Below, in pieces: positions 49,139 to 60,304 of a stretch of DNA of 64,000 nucleotides (its first letter is position 1; each line of letters starts with the position of its first letter). The notes beneath the pieces were generated by a model. It was not told where the DNA came from. It made no database searches and worked only from the letters and a program-made list of their open reading frames with translations. This DNA is from Pogostemon cablin. Taxonomy: Eukaryota; Streptophyta; Magnoliopsida; Lamiales; Lamiaceae. The translations under genes and the position numbers were made by a program. The stretch lies in assembly GCA_023678885.1 (NCBI GenBank), contig CM042985.1, forward strand, positions 8,296,985-8,360,984, in the 5' to 3' direction.

Positions 49139-49702
49139 TCCCTGTGAGACGAGAATATATGAGACAGGTCGATCCATTTTAAAATGTAAATGAGATGAAG
49201 ATAGGCCCCTTCATTTTTGTTTGGGCCTTAATCCAACTTGGCCCAATATTGAAGCCCAACGCATTATATTCGCGGCTTACTGCCTACTAAAAAAAGGAGG
49301 CCTTTAATTTGTAGTCTTGTGAATCTTGTCGCGAATTCGGGCTCTACAGGTAAATCAGTTTCCTTGCATTTCTGTATATTTCAAATAAAAGCGATGAGAA
49401 GGTTTATTATTAAAGTATATTTATGAAGTATATTATTATATGGATAAAGTATTTTTATTAATAATTAAAATTTTTTCTTTAAAGAAAATAGGTTTATAGT
49501 TAATAGTATTATAACATGCTAGAATAATATTTTAATACATTATTCATTTTATTTTAATTTCAAATAAACATAAACTGCTTATATAACAATACTTTAATAC
49601 ATCATTTATTTTATTTTAATTTCAAATAAACATGCATTGTTTATATAACAATCACGTCTAACGTCTTATATAAATACAGCCTCACAAGATTATTTTGTCT
49701 TC
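49139..49702. mobile_element. Degenerate, probably interrupted MITE of the GTGAGACG family
   Basis: TGTGAGACGAGAATATATGA at the left, and TCTAACGTCTTATATAAA with CCTCACAAGATTATTTTGTC at the right, resemble family ends. The interior is about twice the normal length and includes a ~60-bp repeat (TTTTATTTTAATTTCAAATA at 49546 and 49609). Confidence 0.4.
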
Positions 49703-50094
49703 CAAATATTATAACGCAGTTCACCATTGCACCATTTATGTAAAAAAATAAAAATAAAAATCTATTTAAAAAAATATCGACCAGCCTCACAAATGTCTCA
49801 CAAGTCGCAACAAGTACCATCATTAAGAGGTCACTAAAAATAATAATAAATAAATAAATACTAAATTGTTTTTTATAAGAAGAAAAAAAATATAGAGATG
49901 GGTTTGTGCATTTATTTCTAGTCTATATACTTAATAGGATTAAGATTTTCGTTTCAATTAAAAAAAAGAGGATTAAGATAAAAATACTATTATTAATAGC
50001 GTTTTCCCCTATTATATTCGTATTCAAATATTATAACAAAAAATATTTGGCTTAATGGTTCTTTTGTCTATTTTATTATGAGTGAGGCTTGCAT

Positions 50095-50462
50095 CCGCCC
50101 GGGCGCACAGGAACACATTTCGTGCCCCTTTAGAAATTTAGTATTATGGGTAAGGGTATATTGCTTTGGTCTAAAGAGTATACACTTTAATTAATAAAAT
50201 GTACATCATTTTGTTCTAAAGGATATACAATTTTCATTAATATTTTTTTTCTTTAGAAAATAAAGGGTACACATTTTTATACTAAAGGGTATACAATTTA
50301 ACACAAAATTTTAAAGGCGCACGGAGTGTTGTCCATGCGCCTAGATACACACAATAATTTTCTTTAGAAAATAAATGGTACATATCTGTATACTAAAGGA
50401 TATACAATTTAACACAAAATTCTAAAGACCCACGGAATGTGGTCCGTGCGCCCGGGTGCACA
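50095..50462. mobile_element. Inverted-repeat element with CGCCCGGGCGCAC ends
   Basis: The left arm CATCCGCCCGGGCGCACAGG, continuing ACACATTTCGTG and CTTTAGAAATTT, matches the reversed right arm TGCACCCGGGCGCACGGACC, ACACATTCCGTG-like sequence and CTTTAGAATTTT over about 55 bp. The inside repeats TACTAAAGGATATACAATTT. A third arm-like sequence lies mid-element (GGCGCACGGAGTGTTGTCCA). No ORF, no TSD resolved. Confidence 0.6.
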
Positions 50463-50611
50463 GGAGTTTTTGTCTTTTATTATCGTATATATAAATTAAG
50501 TAGAGTTAGTGAGTTACTCTTTCATCTGTTGCACATAATACGCAATATTATTTACGTCATCATATTATAAACTAAAATGGTTAAACTTTAATCGTTAATT
50601 ATTTTTGGAGT

Positions 50612-50742
50612 ATAGTTCTAATTTATGGGTCACCCATGACCCTCTCACATGAGGGGGTGGGGGCCCACCCCCTGACATGTGGGACCCACCCCCTCATGTG
50701 AGAGGGTCATGGGTGACCACGGGTCACCCAAGTCATGCTCCT
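50612..50742. mobile_element. Foldback MITE (GGGTCA family), copy 4
   Basis: Near-perfect hairpin: GGGTCACCCATGACCCTCTC on the left, GAGAGGGTCATGGGTGACCA on the right, GGGGGCCCACCCCC in the loop region. Confidence 0.82.
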
Positions 50743-50932
50743 AATTTATAGCTCTTAATTATAATTTTACGATTGTGATTATTGATGTATCTTATTTTTG
50801 TGATTTGTGGGGTATTCAAATGCTTATTCTGTCAGGTCACAAGAGATATACTTTACTAATTAGAACGTATCACAAAAGAGTTATATCTTTTTTTTAGTAA
50901 ATGAGACACACAAAAAATAATTAATACTGTAT

Positions 50933-51198
50933 TATTTTCGTCTCATAAATAAATTCACACATTCTATTTTTGTCTGTCACATCACACCCCCTAAATAAGG
51001 AAATACACACAAATCAATAATCCACAACATACTTTAATTTTCAAATTGTCATCCCTTTACAACTCACATAACTTAGTTTATAATTTATTTATTATTATCT
51101 AAAAATATAAAATTATCCCTAAAAGTAAAGTAAAATGTAACTTTTTTAAAAATTTCGTATTTATAGTAACCGTGAACTTCTTTTCGAAACAGAGAGAG
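50933..51198. mobile_element. Stowaway-like MITE, degenerate
   Basis: Left end TTATTTTCGTCTCATAAATA, right end CTTTTCGAAACAGAGAGAG, TA at the right border. Confidence 0.6.
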
Positions 51199-51750
51199 TA
51201 TACTCCAATTTTTTAATATTTATGCAAAACAGTAAATATAATTGTTGCAAGCAAGACGAGGGTAGCATATTAAATTAATACTACTAAAATAAAATAGGAG
51301 AAGAGATTGGAAGTTTGGAAAGTCTAGATTGGTAGAGTTATAGAGTGGGCATGCATGTGAGATGTATTGAGTGCATTGTGGGAGATACAACATTTATACC
51401 CTATCCAGCTATCCTATTTCACTTGCTCTTCTATTATTCATGATGTGATTTCAGCAGCCTAATATATAGTAGATTTTAGGTGTTAGGTTTGTGTCGGTGT
51501 TACAATCTAACTTGTCTATATTTTCGGTTTTATACATCTATTTGAGATTCCTTTTATCTCATTATGAAATTCAAAGTTATAATAAGTTCTAAAAAAAAAC
51601 CGAATGTTGACTTGTTTTTAATATGGGGATGTTGGATTGTGTATTATTTTTTTATTTGAAATGTGAACTTGTTTATAAGATGGACAAAAATAGTACTTCT
51701 TTGTCCCAGTAAATATTTATATTTGCTTTTTGTACGTAAATTAAGGGATA

Positions 51751-51987
51751 CTCCATCCGTCCTCTTGAAACGTAACTGTTTGTTTTTTGCACGTGGATTA
51801 AGAAGTATAATAATTTAATGTATTTTGAGGTGAGAGAAATAATATATTTTAAAGTGTAGTGGGTAGTTGTATTAGTGTTGAGTATGGGGTCATGAGAGGT
51901 CACATCAATCTAAAAAATGAAATGGATACTTCGTAATGGGACAAACCAAAATGACAAAATAGATATGCATCAATGGGACGGAGGGAG
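51751..51987. mobile_element. Stowaway-like MITE
   Basis: Ends CTCCATCCGTCCTCTTGAAA and CATCAATGGGACGGAGGGAG with TA borders. Shares the GCACGTGGATTAAGAAGTAT core with the neighbouring copy. Confidence 0.82.
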
Positions 51988-52075
51988 TATATATTTTAAT
52001 GTGTAGTCGGTTAAAGGATATAATATTTTAATGTGCGATGAATAGTTGTATTGATAGCCTCATGAAGATATATTA

Positions 52076-52296
52076 CTACCTCTGTCCGCCCGAAAGAGGG
52101 TCTTTTACTTTTGTGCACGTTGATTAAGGAGTATTATTATTTAATGTATAGTGGGTAGTTGTATTAGTGGGAGTGTGGTCCCCATATTTTAGTTGTATTA
52201 GTGAGTGTGTGTAGATCCATGTGTAAAAAAAAATGACCCTCTTTAGGGCGGACGATCAAAATGGAAAAAAATCCTCTTTCGAATAGACGGAGTGAG
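52076..52296. mobile_element. Stowaway-like MITE, CGAAAGAGGG subfamily
   Basis: Ends CTACCTCTGTCCGCCCGAAA and TTTCGAATAGACGGAGTGAG. Closely similar to the 45676 copy. Confidence 0.8.
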
Positions 52297-52566
52297 TAAT
52301 TATTTTGTGTAGATCCCACCTTACGAAAAGGAAAATATAAATGTCGGAACAAATAAAATGTAACCTAAATTGTTGTAATAGAGTGAAATCCAACTTTGAC
52401 ACAGGATTTCGCATAAAATCACATCATGGTAGCTAAAATTGATTACTTGGAAAAAGAACTCCAAGTTTTTGTGTGATTATTTGATACGAGTTTTTTAAAA
52501 TAAAATATGGCTCTTTTTACACTTTCTTTTTAAATAGGAAGTTTTGTCTGAGATCATTTTATTCTT

Positions 52567-52837
52567 TTAGTTATTCTCTTGTGAGACGGTTACTTATGTG
52601 ACTTATTGTGAGACGGACCGATTTATTGTTAAATATGTTTTTTATATAAGTAAATTATGTTTATTGATAATTAAAGTATGTTTGTAATGAATCATACTAT
52701 AACACTCTAAAAACATATTTAAATTTATTATGCATCACACTTTAGAAAAACATATTATAACTAACAATAAGCATATTTTATTTATATAACAATAATACTT
52801 TAATAATGAGTCGAGCCGTCTTATAAGAGACTTTGTC
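52567..52837. mobile_element. Mutator-type MITE (GTGAGACG family)
   Basis: The left end TTAGTTATTCTCTTGTGAGA and reversed right end GACAAAGTCTCTTATAAGAC are inverted. Flanks TTTATTCTT and TTTATTGTT agree at 8 of 9 positions. Confidence 0.75.
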
Positions 52838-54843
52838 TTTATTGTTTTTATTAGTTGTCACATTTTATTAAAGATTATATCACTTTTTAATTATTCTGCA
52901 GTGATTAATATAGCAGCATTATTGGACAATTACACTTTTCCATCGATCATTTATCACTTGGCTTGTTATCAATCTTCCAAAATTCATTACTTGAGACGAT
53001 TTGTGTCTCAAAAATATTCATTTATACGATTTTAACCATATCACTTGTTAATTATGAATTAATTTAGCCCTCATGGAGAAAAAAAATAATAATAAAAGTG
53101 GGTCAATGATGGAAATAATGATGATATTCGATCCAAAAGGGAAATCCAAGAAAGAAGAATAGGTAGAGTTTGTAAAGATGTTGAGGATAAGTTATAGTGT
53201 CACTGCATAAATTGTAGCATTAGACTAATGTAGGGAACATGTTTTTTGACACACTATTTTCATCATTCATTCTATTGGCTTTTTTCTTATGAACCTTTCT
53301 GCATTTTTTTAAATTTTTTTATTAATCCTGAAATGAATCGTCTCCATTAATATTGTTTAACTAGTAGTTAATAAATTTAGTGAGAGAAAAATACATTATA
53401 ATTCAAAAGATAAATGAGCAAAAAATCATGTAATTTTTTATTAGCATTTAATTTTTTCAATCCAAAAAAAAAAGTATTGTTATTATTAAATTATTATATA
53501 ATGAATGAACTAATTTTTTGGGTTGCATACATATAAATATTTTTTAAAATTGTAATGGTAATTTTGAGTAATTTTTAGTAATTAAATTTTGGTAAGAATC
53601 TGTTCCTAATTTAAACAAATACTATCTCCTAGGTCCTCATTTGCTTTTTGCACGTGAATTAAGAAGTTTAAGGACATTTTAATTGAATGCTCAATATAGT
53701 AAAATGAAAACCTTTAGGTGGAGGGAGGGAGTAGTAATTATTTAATAGTTCTACATTTATAATTTGCAATAATTAAGGCCTAAATTGTCAGTCTTAACAT
53801 TAATTTTTCTTAGGGCAAAGATTAATTTTATTAATGAGCTTAATAAGGTGTCGATTTACTGAATACTCAATATTTTAATTCATTCTAAAATTTACTTGAT
53901 TCATAATTATTTTATTTAAACACTAAACATTGTTGTAGCTAAGTTTCATGAACTCCTCAAATTCTCTGTATTAGAATTATTCCATTGTAAGGTTAAGTTT
54001 ACAAAATTAATTTTTGTATAATTTCAATTCAATAAAAACCTAATACAATAAAAATATCTATTTAAACAGTATGAGTTGGACTTTATTAATAATAATATAC
54101 TACTAATATCCAAAATATTAGAAGACAAAGGCAAAGTGGGCTTTTTTCCTTTTTTTTTTTTTTTTTGGGGTGCCCTCATGGGATGCTTCTAAATTGGAGT
54201 GGTCTAGCTAGGTCTCTTTTCTTGATCAGTTGAATCACACCCCATGTTGGTTCAATCCCAAATAATGAAATTAATCATCGATAATTGTTTATAATTAATC
54301 AAATATATCTATATAATAATCGCACTCGTGCATATTATTTACATTCCTAGTTTGTTTCCTCACATGAAAAATACAATTGAAATTTTCAAAACTTCAGTTT
54401 TATTACAATTTTTATTTTTTAAAATCAAAACAATGTATCTTCATTTTTTCAAGGCAAATTAACAATTTAAAACTTTACCCTTTATATCTTTGAAATTTAT
54501 ACATTTAATCTTTAAATCATAAGGTTTTTATAATTCATTTAATTTATTGTACAACATGTGTCGCAACTCATAAATTATTTAGCAAATATCTTTATCAAAC
54601 TTACATCTCAAGTTATATATAACAAGTCACACTTGTCATGCAAATATATCTCTAACAAAGATTTAAGAAAGCACATAAACGAGATAAGATGTATTAATAG
54701 AGAAGAGAAATCTAGATTATACTTGATTCTCCTCGACGGTCCACTTGCAAAACTGTACACTGAGTATTCAAATTTACATCAACACAAAACCGATATACTC
54801 GAGCGAATACGGTTTAGGCTGGTTGCCCGAACTCTTTTTTTAC
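52838..54843. other. Intergenic DNA with one truncated Stowaway
   Basis: 53623-53736 is a shortened Stowaway (CTATCTCCTAGGTCCTCATT ... GGTGGAGGGAGGGAGTA). No gene is supported; the open frame at 54558-54854 lacks family resemblance and runs into the next transposon. Confidence 0.4.
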
Positions 54844-54851
54844 TATTTGAC

Positions 54852-55496
54852 TAGGGATGTAAGCGAACCAAACCGTTCGCGAACTATTCGGGTCTCGATT
54901 CGATAAAGTGTTCGTTCGAGCTCGTTCGTTAACATTAACAAACCAAATCAAACTTAAATTTTGAGTTCGAATAGTCTATCAAACCAAACTCAAGCCTAAG
55001 GGGTGCTCGGCTCAAAAGCTCGCGAACATATTCATTAATGAGCTCGTTAATGGCTCGCAAATGTGTTCGTAAATTTTATGATAATTTTTTAGTATTATAT
55101 ATTATTATTTATTTATTAATATTCAATAATTAAATATTTTATATTAAACCACACAAATATGATAATAACTCAAGTCATTATTTAACTATTTAAATATTTT
55201 TGTAACTTTATTATTATATTTTGTTAGGTTGTTTATTTAATATTATGAATAACATTAGATGTTTATAAACCAAAAGTTCTTTTAATATTTACGAACAAAA
55301 ATATTTAAATGTTCATGAAAAAATATTCATAAACAAGTTACTTTATGTGTTCGTGAACACGTTCGTGAATCTTAACAAACAGTTTGAGTTCGAGCTCGAG
55401 TTCGATTTTTTTTTTCTTGACGAGTTCGATAATTCCTTAAAAAATGATACTCAAACCTAGTAGTGTTCGATTCGATTTGGTTCGATTACATCCTTA
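54852..55496. mobile_element. Non-autonomous hAT element with perfect 8-bp TSD
   Basis: Ends TAGGGATGTAAGCGAACCAA and, reversed, TAAGGATGTAATCGAACCAA. Exact 8-bp duplication TATTTGAC at 54844-54851 and 55497-55504. Subterminal regions repeat GTTCGAGCTCG/GTTCGTGAAC motifs. 645 bp, AT-rich core, no transposase. Confidence 0.92.
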
Positions 55497-55504
55497 TATT
55501 TGAC

Positions 55505-55989
55505 TATGAAATTATTACAACCATGTCATAATTATAATATCACAAAATGAGATGTAAACAACACATAATATGATTAGAATCTAACTCAACATTGTGAGGT
55601 TATATATAATAGGGTTTTTGAAGCATTTTGAGCATCCTCTCTCTCTCATCCCCTTTCTATCTCTTCTCCTTCACCTTTGTGTGCTATGCTTTCTGAGATG
55701 TTGCTTCGCCCATTCCGAAGTGATGAGAAATCAAGGTAATAATATAACATGATCAGCTATTTTAATTAATGTGTAAAATATAATTAAGGAGTATGTTAGT
55801 AATTAATATTGTAGTGGGGTGTTTGGATGAATGAAATAGGACAAAGAAAAGTGAGTGCAAAAGGAAGGGAGAGGAAATGGTGGAAGAAGAGAAGGTGTAC
55901 TCTGTGCCATTCCATAGGGAGCCACTTTCCAAAAATTCTTTGAGATCTCACATCTACCCTTCCCAAAAGAATTTTATTCAAAGGTCAGA
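55505..55989. other. Intergenic DNA with a possible first exon
   Basis: A CT-rich stretch (55637-55678) precedes ATGCTTTCTGAGATG at 55688, reading MLSEMLLRPFRSDEKSR up to a possible splice donor (AAG|GTAATA near 55736). A less AT-rich block follows at 55810-55985 (GTGTACTCTGTGCCATTCCA). No downstream coding sequence could be matched, so no gene is called. Confidence 0.3.
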
Positions 55990-55998
55990 TTATTATTA

Positions 55999-56086
<88 letters not shown>
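55990..56086. repeat. (ATT)n microsatellite
   Basis: About 30 ATT repeats with one interruption near the start. Confidence 0.95.
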
Positions 56087-56978
56087 GTGTTTAAGTAGGG
56101 ATGAGAAAGTTAGATTTAGGATCTTAGTAAATCTAAATGTTTATTTCATATATTTAATGTGTATTTTAAGATTTTTTTAAAAATAATTTATTGTCATTAT
56201 TAATTATATATAGCAAATTTATATGATTCTCATTAAATAGTTTTCAACCATTTTATGATTTAATGATTTAATTTGATAGTTACATATTTTTTCTGATATG
56301 CATATTGATTAACCCAAATTACTAATTAACATATCTTTAAATTGAAAAGGAAATTTAAAAATAAAATTAGGATTGATATAATGTTTACAACTATTATTAA
56401 AAATGGTTGGAAATCAATTAAATAACTTAAGATTTAAGATCTCAATTTAACTTTATATAAAAGCCATTTTTTCTTCATTCACATATATTTTGCTCGCAAA
56501 AATCTAAAATTTATTCATATTAGGGTCTCACAGTTGGCTCAAATACAAAGTATTAATAGAATAGAACAAAAAATTGAATCATGCTATTGTCAGTTTTGTA
56601 AATATTCATTCCCTCTGTCAGTTATCGCACACTTTTTATTTTATATTTTAGATTGTCATATAAAAATTTGCATCTCTCTACAAAAATTTAAAAATCGAAA
56701 CAATTATCACCATTTCTTGTACAATTTTTTTTTTAATAAAATCATTTTTACCCATTTAATATACTTTATCATTTATATATATCATTAAAAAATATCATAA
56801 TACCCTTAAAAAAAATTCTTTAAAACCGTATTAAGAGAGAAGTGCAGCGACATATTTATTGCCCTCCGAAGTTATAATATAGTAAGTACTTAAAACATAA
56901 AAATATAAGATAAAGGTATAATAATATGTAATGTAATCATATTGTTACCATAAATTATCACCAAAATATAAGAAAGTA
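56087..56978. other. Intergenic DNA
   Basis: AT-rich. 56605-56875 looks like a decayed Stowaway (TTCCCTCTGTCAGTTATCGC at one side). No gene seen. Confidence 0.35.
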
Positions 56979-57208
56979 CTCCCTCTATCCACTCTAAATA
57001 ATCTATTTTTTCTATTTTAGATGTCCGCTCTAAGAGTTTCATTCTTTCTTTTACATCAGGGGATCCACACAGTCACACATACATTTTAATACAATTAAAA
57101 TATGGAACAAACACCCACTAATACAATATTACCCACTATTATATATTACTATACTCTTTAATTTACGTGCAAAAAGCAAATGAGTCTTTTTGGACCGGAA
57201 GAGGGACT
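56979..57208. mobile_element. Stowaway-like MITE
   Basis: Left end CTCCCTCTATCCACTCTAAA and right end TTTGGACCGGAAGAGGGA. The inner GGGGATCCACACAGTC and CAAAAAGCAAATGAG resemble the other copies in reverse. Confidence 0.7.
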
Positions 57209-57430
57209 ATTATACTATTGTATAAAGAAATTAAAAATTTTAGATCTATCGGATCCAAACATCCAATTTCAAGATACTAGATTCCTTAAGCCGCCAAGTC
57301 TCACTCTTATTTCACACTTTTTATTTTCATTCACTTCACGTTAAATTTTACCAAAAAAAAAATCACATAAATCACCTAAGTCCTTAGTAATAAAAGTAGA
57401 TCTTAATTATAAATTTATCATTCTCACCCA

Positions 57431-57692
57431 ACATAATTTATAACTTCACTATAACATAAATAAATGGCTTAATAGTGTTATTATAAATGATATGTAACAC
57501 TTTAATGGTGTCGTTGTTGTCCCTGTTATCTATTCTCTTATGTAACATTTTTTCTTAATATACATAATTTATAACTTCACTATAACATAAATAAATGGCT
57601 TAATAGTGTTATTATAAATGATATGTAACACTTTAATGGTGTCGTTGTTGTCCCTGTTATCTATTCTCTTATGTAACATTTTTTCTTAATAT
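57431..57692. repeat. Exact 131-bp tandem duplication
   Basis: Two apparently identical copies (57431-57561 and 57562-57692), each from ACATAATTTATAACTTCACT to TAACATTTTTTCTTAATAT. I see no differences. Confidence 0.9.
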
Positions 57693-58120
57693 AGTAACAT
57701 TTAATAAAAATGTTACATTTACTATGGTAACACTTTATAAAATTAAAAAAAATTGCATATGATTGGGTTTGAACTCATACCTATGAGTTTTCATGTGTTT
57801 CATCTACCAACTTAACTGGTCCTTCAATCTTAATACTAAATATTTATTTTATTATATATTTCAATTTTTTTCCCTTTTCAAACAAAATTTTGTATTTAAA
57901 TATTTTAACCGTTAATATAAAATATTAGTAAATATAATTTAAAATATTTTTTTAAATAATATATATATTATTTTAATTTTATAATTCAATTTTAAATAAT
58001 ATATATTAAAATAAAATATATTTTATGTAATGAACTATATTTTTTTTGTATTATATAATTAAACTAATTTTTCAAATTTTTTTAAATATAATAATTTTTT
58101 TTATTTTTGTAAAATATGGG

Positions 58121-58122
<2 letters not shown>
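57693..58122. other. TGTTAC-rich repetitive DNA
   Basis: Repeated TGTTACAT/TAACACTT words run through 57.7-58.5 kb. GGGTTTGAACTCATACC at 57766 resembles a tRNA B box but has no tRNA fold around it. Confidence 0.4.

Positions 58123-58187
<65 letters not shown>
58123..58187. repeat. (AT)n microsatellite
   Basis: About 32 AT repeats. Confidence 0.92.
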
Positions 58188-58192
<5 letters not shown>

Positions 58193-58500
58193 TTATGTAT
58201 GTAGAAGTGTTACTTTAAAATGATATTTATGTGTTATATTATAGTGTTATCTTTGCAAAAGTGTTACATTAAATGTGTTAGTATATAAATAAAAATGTTA
58301 TATGCATGTGTTACATATTAGAAAAGTGTTACATGTATGTGTTACTTATATAAAAAGTGTTACAAAAATATTACATATTATAATAATTTAAAAGGTGTTG
58401 TCATTTTGTGTTATGTAAATTTAAAGTGTTACTATGAAGTGTTATTTAATTCTAGTTATGTTGTAGTGTTATTTATCACTTAAAAATACAACATTACCTT
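58188..58500. repeat. Degenerate GTGTTAC short-period repeat
   Basis: Recurring GTGTTACAT / AAAGTGTTAC units every 20-40 bp, in the opposite orientation to TAACACTT words left of the microsatellite, so 57.7-58.5 kb may be one large inverted-repeat element centred on the AT tract. Confidence 0.5.
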
Positions 58501-58557
58501 CATGAAAAAGTCAATAAAATTGATCAAATAATATTTTTTCTTAAACTTCATATCTAC

Positions 58558-58585
58558 AATAATAATAATAATTATTATTATTATT

Positions 58586-58620
<35 letters not shown>
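58558..58620. repeat. Palindromic (AAT)n(ATT)n(AAT)n microsatellite
   Basis: AATAATAATAATTATTATTA followed by TTATTAATAATAATAAT, so adjacent blocks can pair as a hairpin. Confidence 0.85.
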
Positions 58621-58621
<1 letters not shown>

Positions 58622-58790
58622 GATTAAGTCGGGATTTAAGGAGTAATAAATTCGTATTACACTTTAATTTTAAAATAATTCCCATAGCATTCTTTTTAAT
58701 TTACTTATTGGAGTATTTTCCAACCCTTTGTGAAAGTTTTCATTCTTGCCTGAGGAGTCATATAAAAATTGTTGCCTCCTATAAGACATA

Positions 58791-58793
<3 letters not shown>

Positions 58794-58872
<79 letters not shown>
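58794..58872. repeat. Long (AT)n microsatellite
   Basis: About 39 AT repeats followed by a short AAT run. Confidence 0.95.
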
Positions 58873-58877
<5 letters not shown>

Positions 58878-60254
58878 ATAATAATAATAATAATCTCTCT
58901 CGGATAAGTTAACATTTTTTTCAAGGAAATTAAGGAGTATAACAATTTAATATAAAGTGAAGTGAGAGAAATAATAATATTTAATGTGTATAGGTAGTTG
59001 TATTAGAGGTGGTATGTGAGCCACATGATTTATTTTTTATGTGATCATATATATTAAAAAGGAAATGTGTCAACTTTTGTAAGACAAACAAAAAATGAAA
59101 GTGTGTCAATTTAAAAGTAACTATGAATTTATATTAACTATTACCCTTCGTTCAGGAATGTATTTCACGTATTTTTATTTTGAAGTTTAAGAAAATTTTG
59201 ATTTTATAAAGTAAGAAAGAAAATAAATATTTGAATTAAATTTTTTTAATGTTATTTGAATTATACATTATTAGTATTTGGAAGTTTTAATATTTGAAAC
59301 ATAAAAGTTGTGATATGGTGATATGAGTCCTATGAATATTATAACATTTATTATTTGCACAGAGATGTGTTAGGAAATATAATACTTTAATATATATATA
59401 ATGAATAGTTGTATTAGTGTTGTATATGGACCCCATAAAAAAATATTGATTTTTTGTGTGGATCTCATTTACAAAAAAAATAATAATAATATTTGTGAGA
59501 CGCTCTATTTAGTAAAATGTGACAACACTCATTGGAGAAAGGAAATATATTTTCTATATATTCCCTTCGTCCCACCCAATTTATATTAAAAAAATATTTT
59601 TCTTCGTCCTAAGTATTGTCACGTTTTATTAGTAGTGTGTCCCACAAATATTGTTACATTTCTTTTTTTGGTAAATTAAACTCACACAAAATAATTAATA
59701 TATCTCTATGGGGCTCACAAACAACACTAATACAACTACTCATTGTACATTAAAATACTATATTTCTCAACCCAATACACATTAAACACATAGATATATA
59801 AAATATACCACAATATGTTTTCTATAATATATAAAGTTCATCAAAAATATATAATCCCTCCATCTCACATATATTGTTACATTTTACTAAAATTATGCAT
59901 ATATATCCCATATTTATTATGCATAACCTAGATTGATAAATAAAAAATATGATATTAATTTATAACTACACAATTATAGATTGTAGTACCATAAATACCC
60001 TTATGTATTTGCACAATTTGTATTGCACAATTTTGTTTTTGGTCCGGCGGTGGTCCGGTAAACGGCCGCCGGCGATCCGGCGATGGTGGGTGTGTGAAAG
60101 GCTTAGGGTTTGTGGTTTAAAAGTATAAGGATTATAATGAATTAAGGTTATATTTGGTATTTTACTTTAATATTTTGTATGTGGAGTAATTTTTGAGTTC
60201 ATTGTATCTCCTAGTAATTTAGGGTAAAAGTGTGTACATATGAGTGATTTTTCC

Positions 60255-60256
<2 letters not shown>
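58873..60256. other. Intergenic DNA with single Stowaway ends
   Basis: Stowaway-like ends occur near 59573 (TTCCCTTCGTCCCACCCAAT) and 59854 (AATCCCTCCATCTCACATAT). 60040-60085 is an isolated GC-rich patch (GGTCCGGTAAACGGCCGCCG). No gene seen. Confidence 0.4.

Positions 60257-60303
<47 letters not shown>
60257..60303. repeat. (ATT)n microsatellite
   Basis: About 15 ATT repeats. ATTATGTATGGCATAAATT follows, and that pair recurs at 60411-60440. Confidence 0.9.

Positions 60304-60304
<1 letters not shown>

Noticed and set aside
54558..54854. 98-codon plus-strand open frame
   Set aside because: No ATG at its start, AT-driven composition, and it runs into the TSD and end of the hAT element.
55877..56098. 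Open frame ending in a long poly-Tyr run
   Set aside because: The Tyr run is the ATT microsatellite read in one frame.
57764..57790. tRNA B-box-like sequence GGGTTTGAACTCATACC
   Set aside because: No matching A box, acceptor stem or cloverleaf could be formed around it.
58670..58945. Open frame with Tyr-Ile alternation
   Set aside because: Translation of the TA microsatellite.
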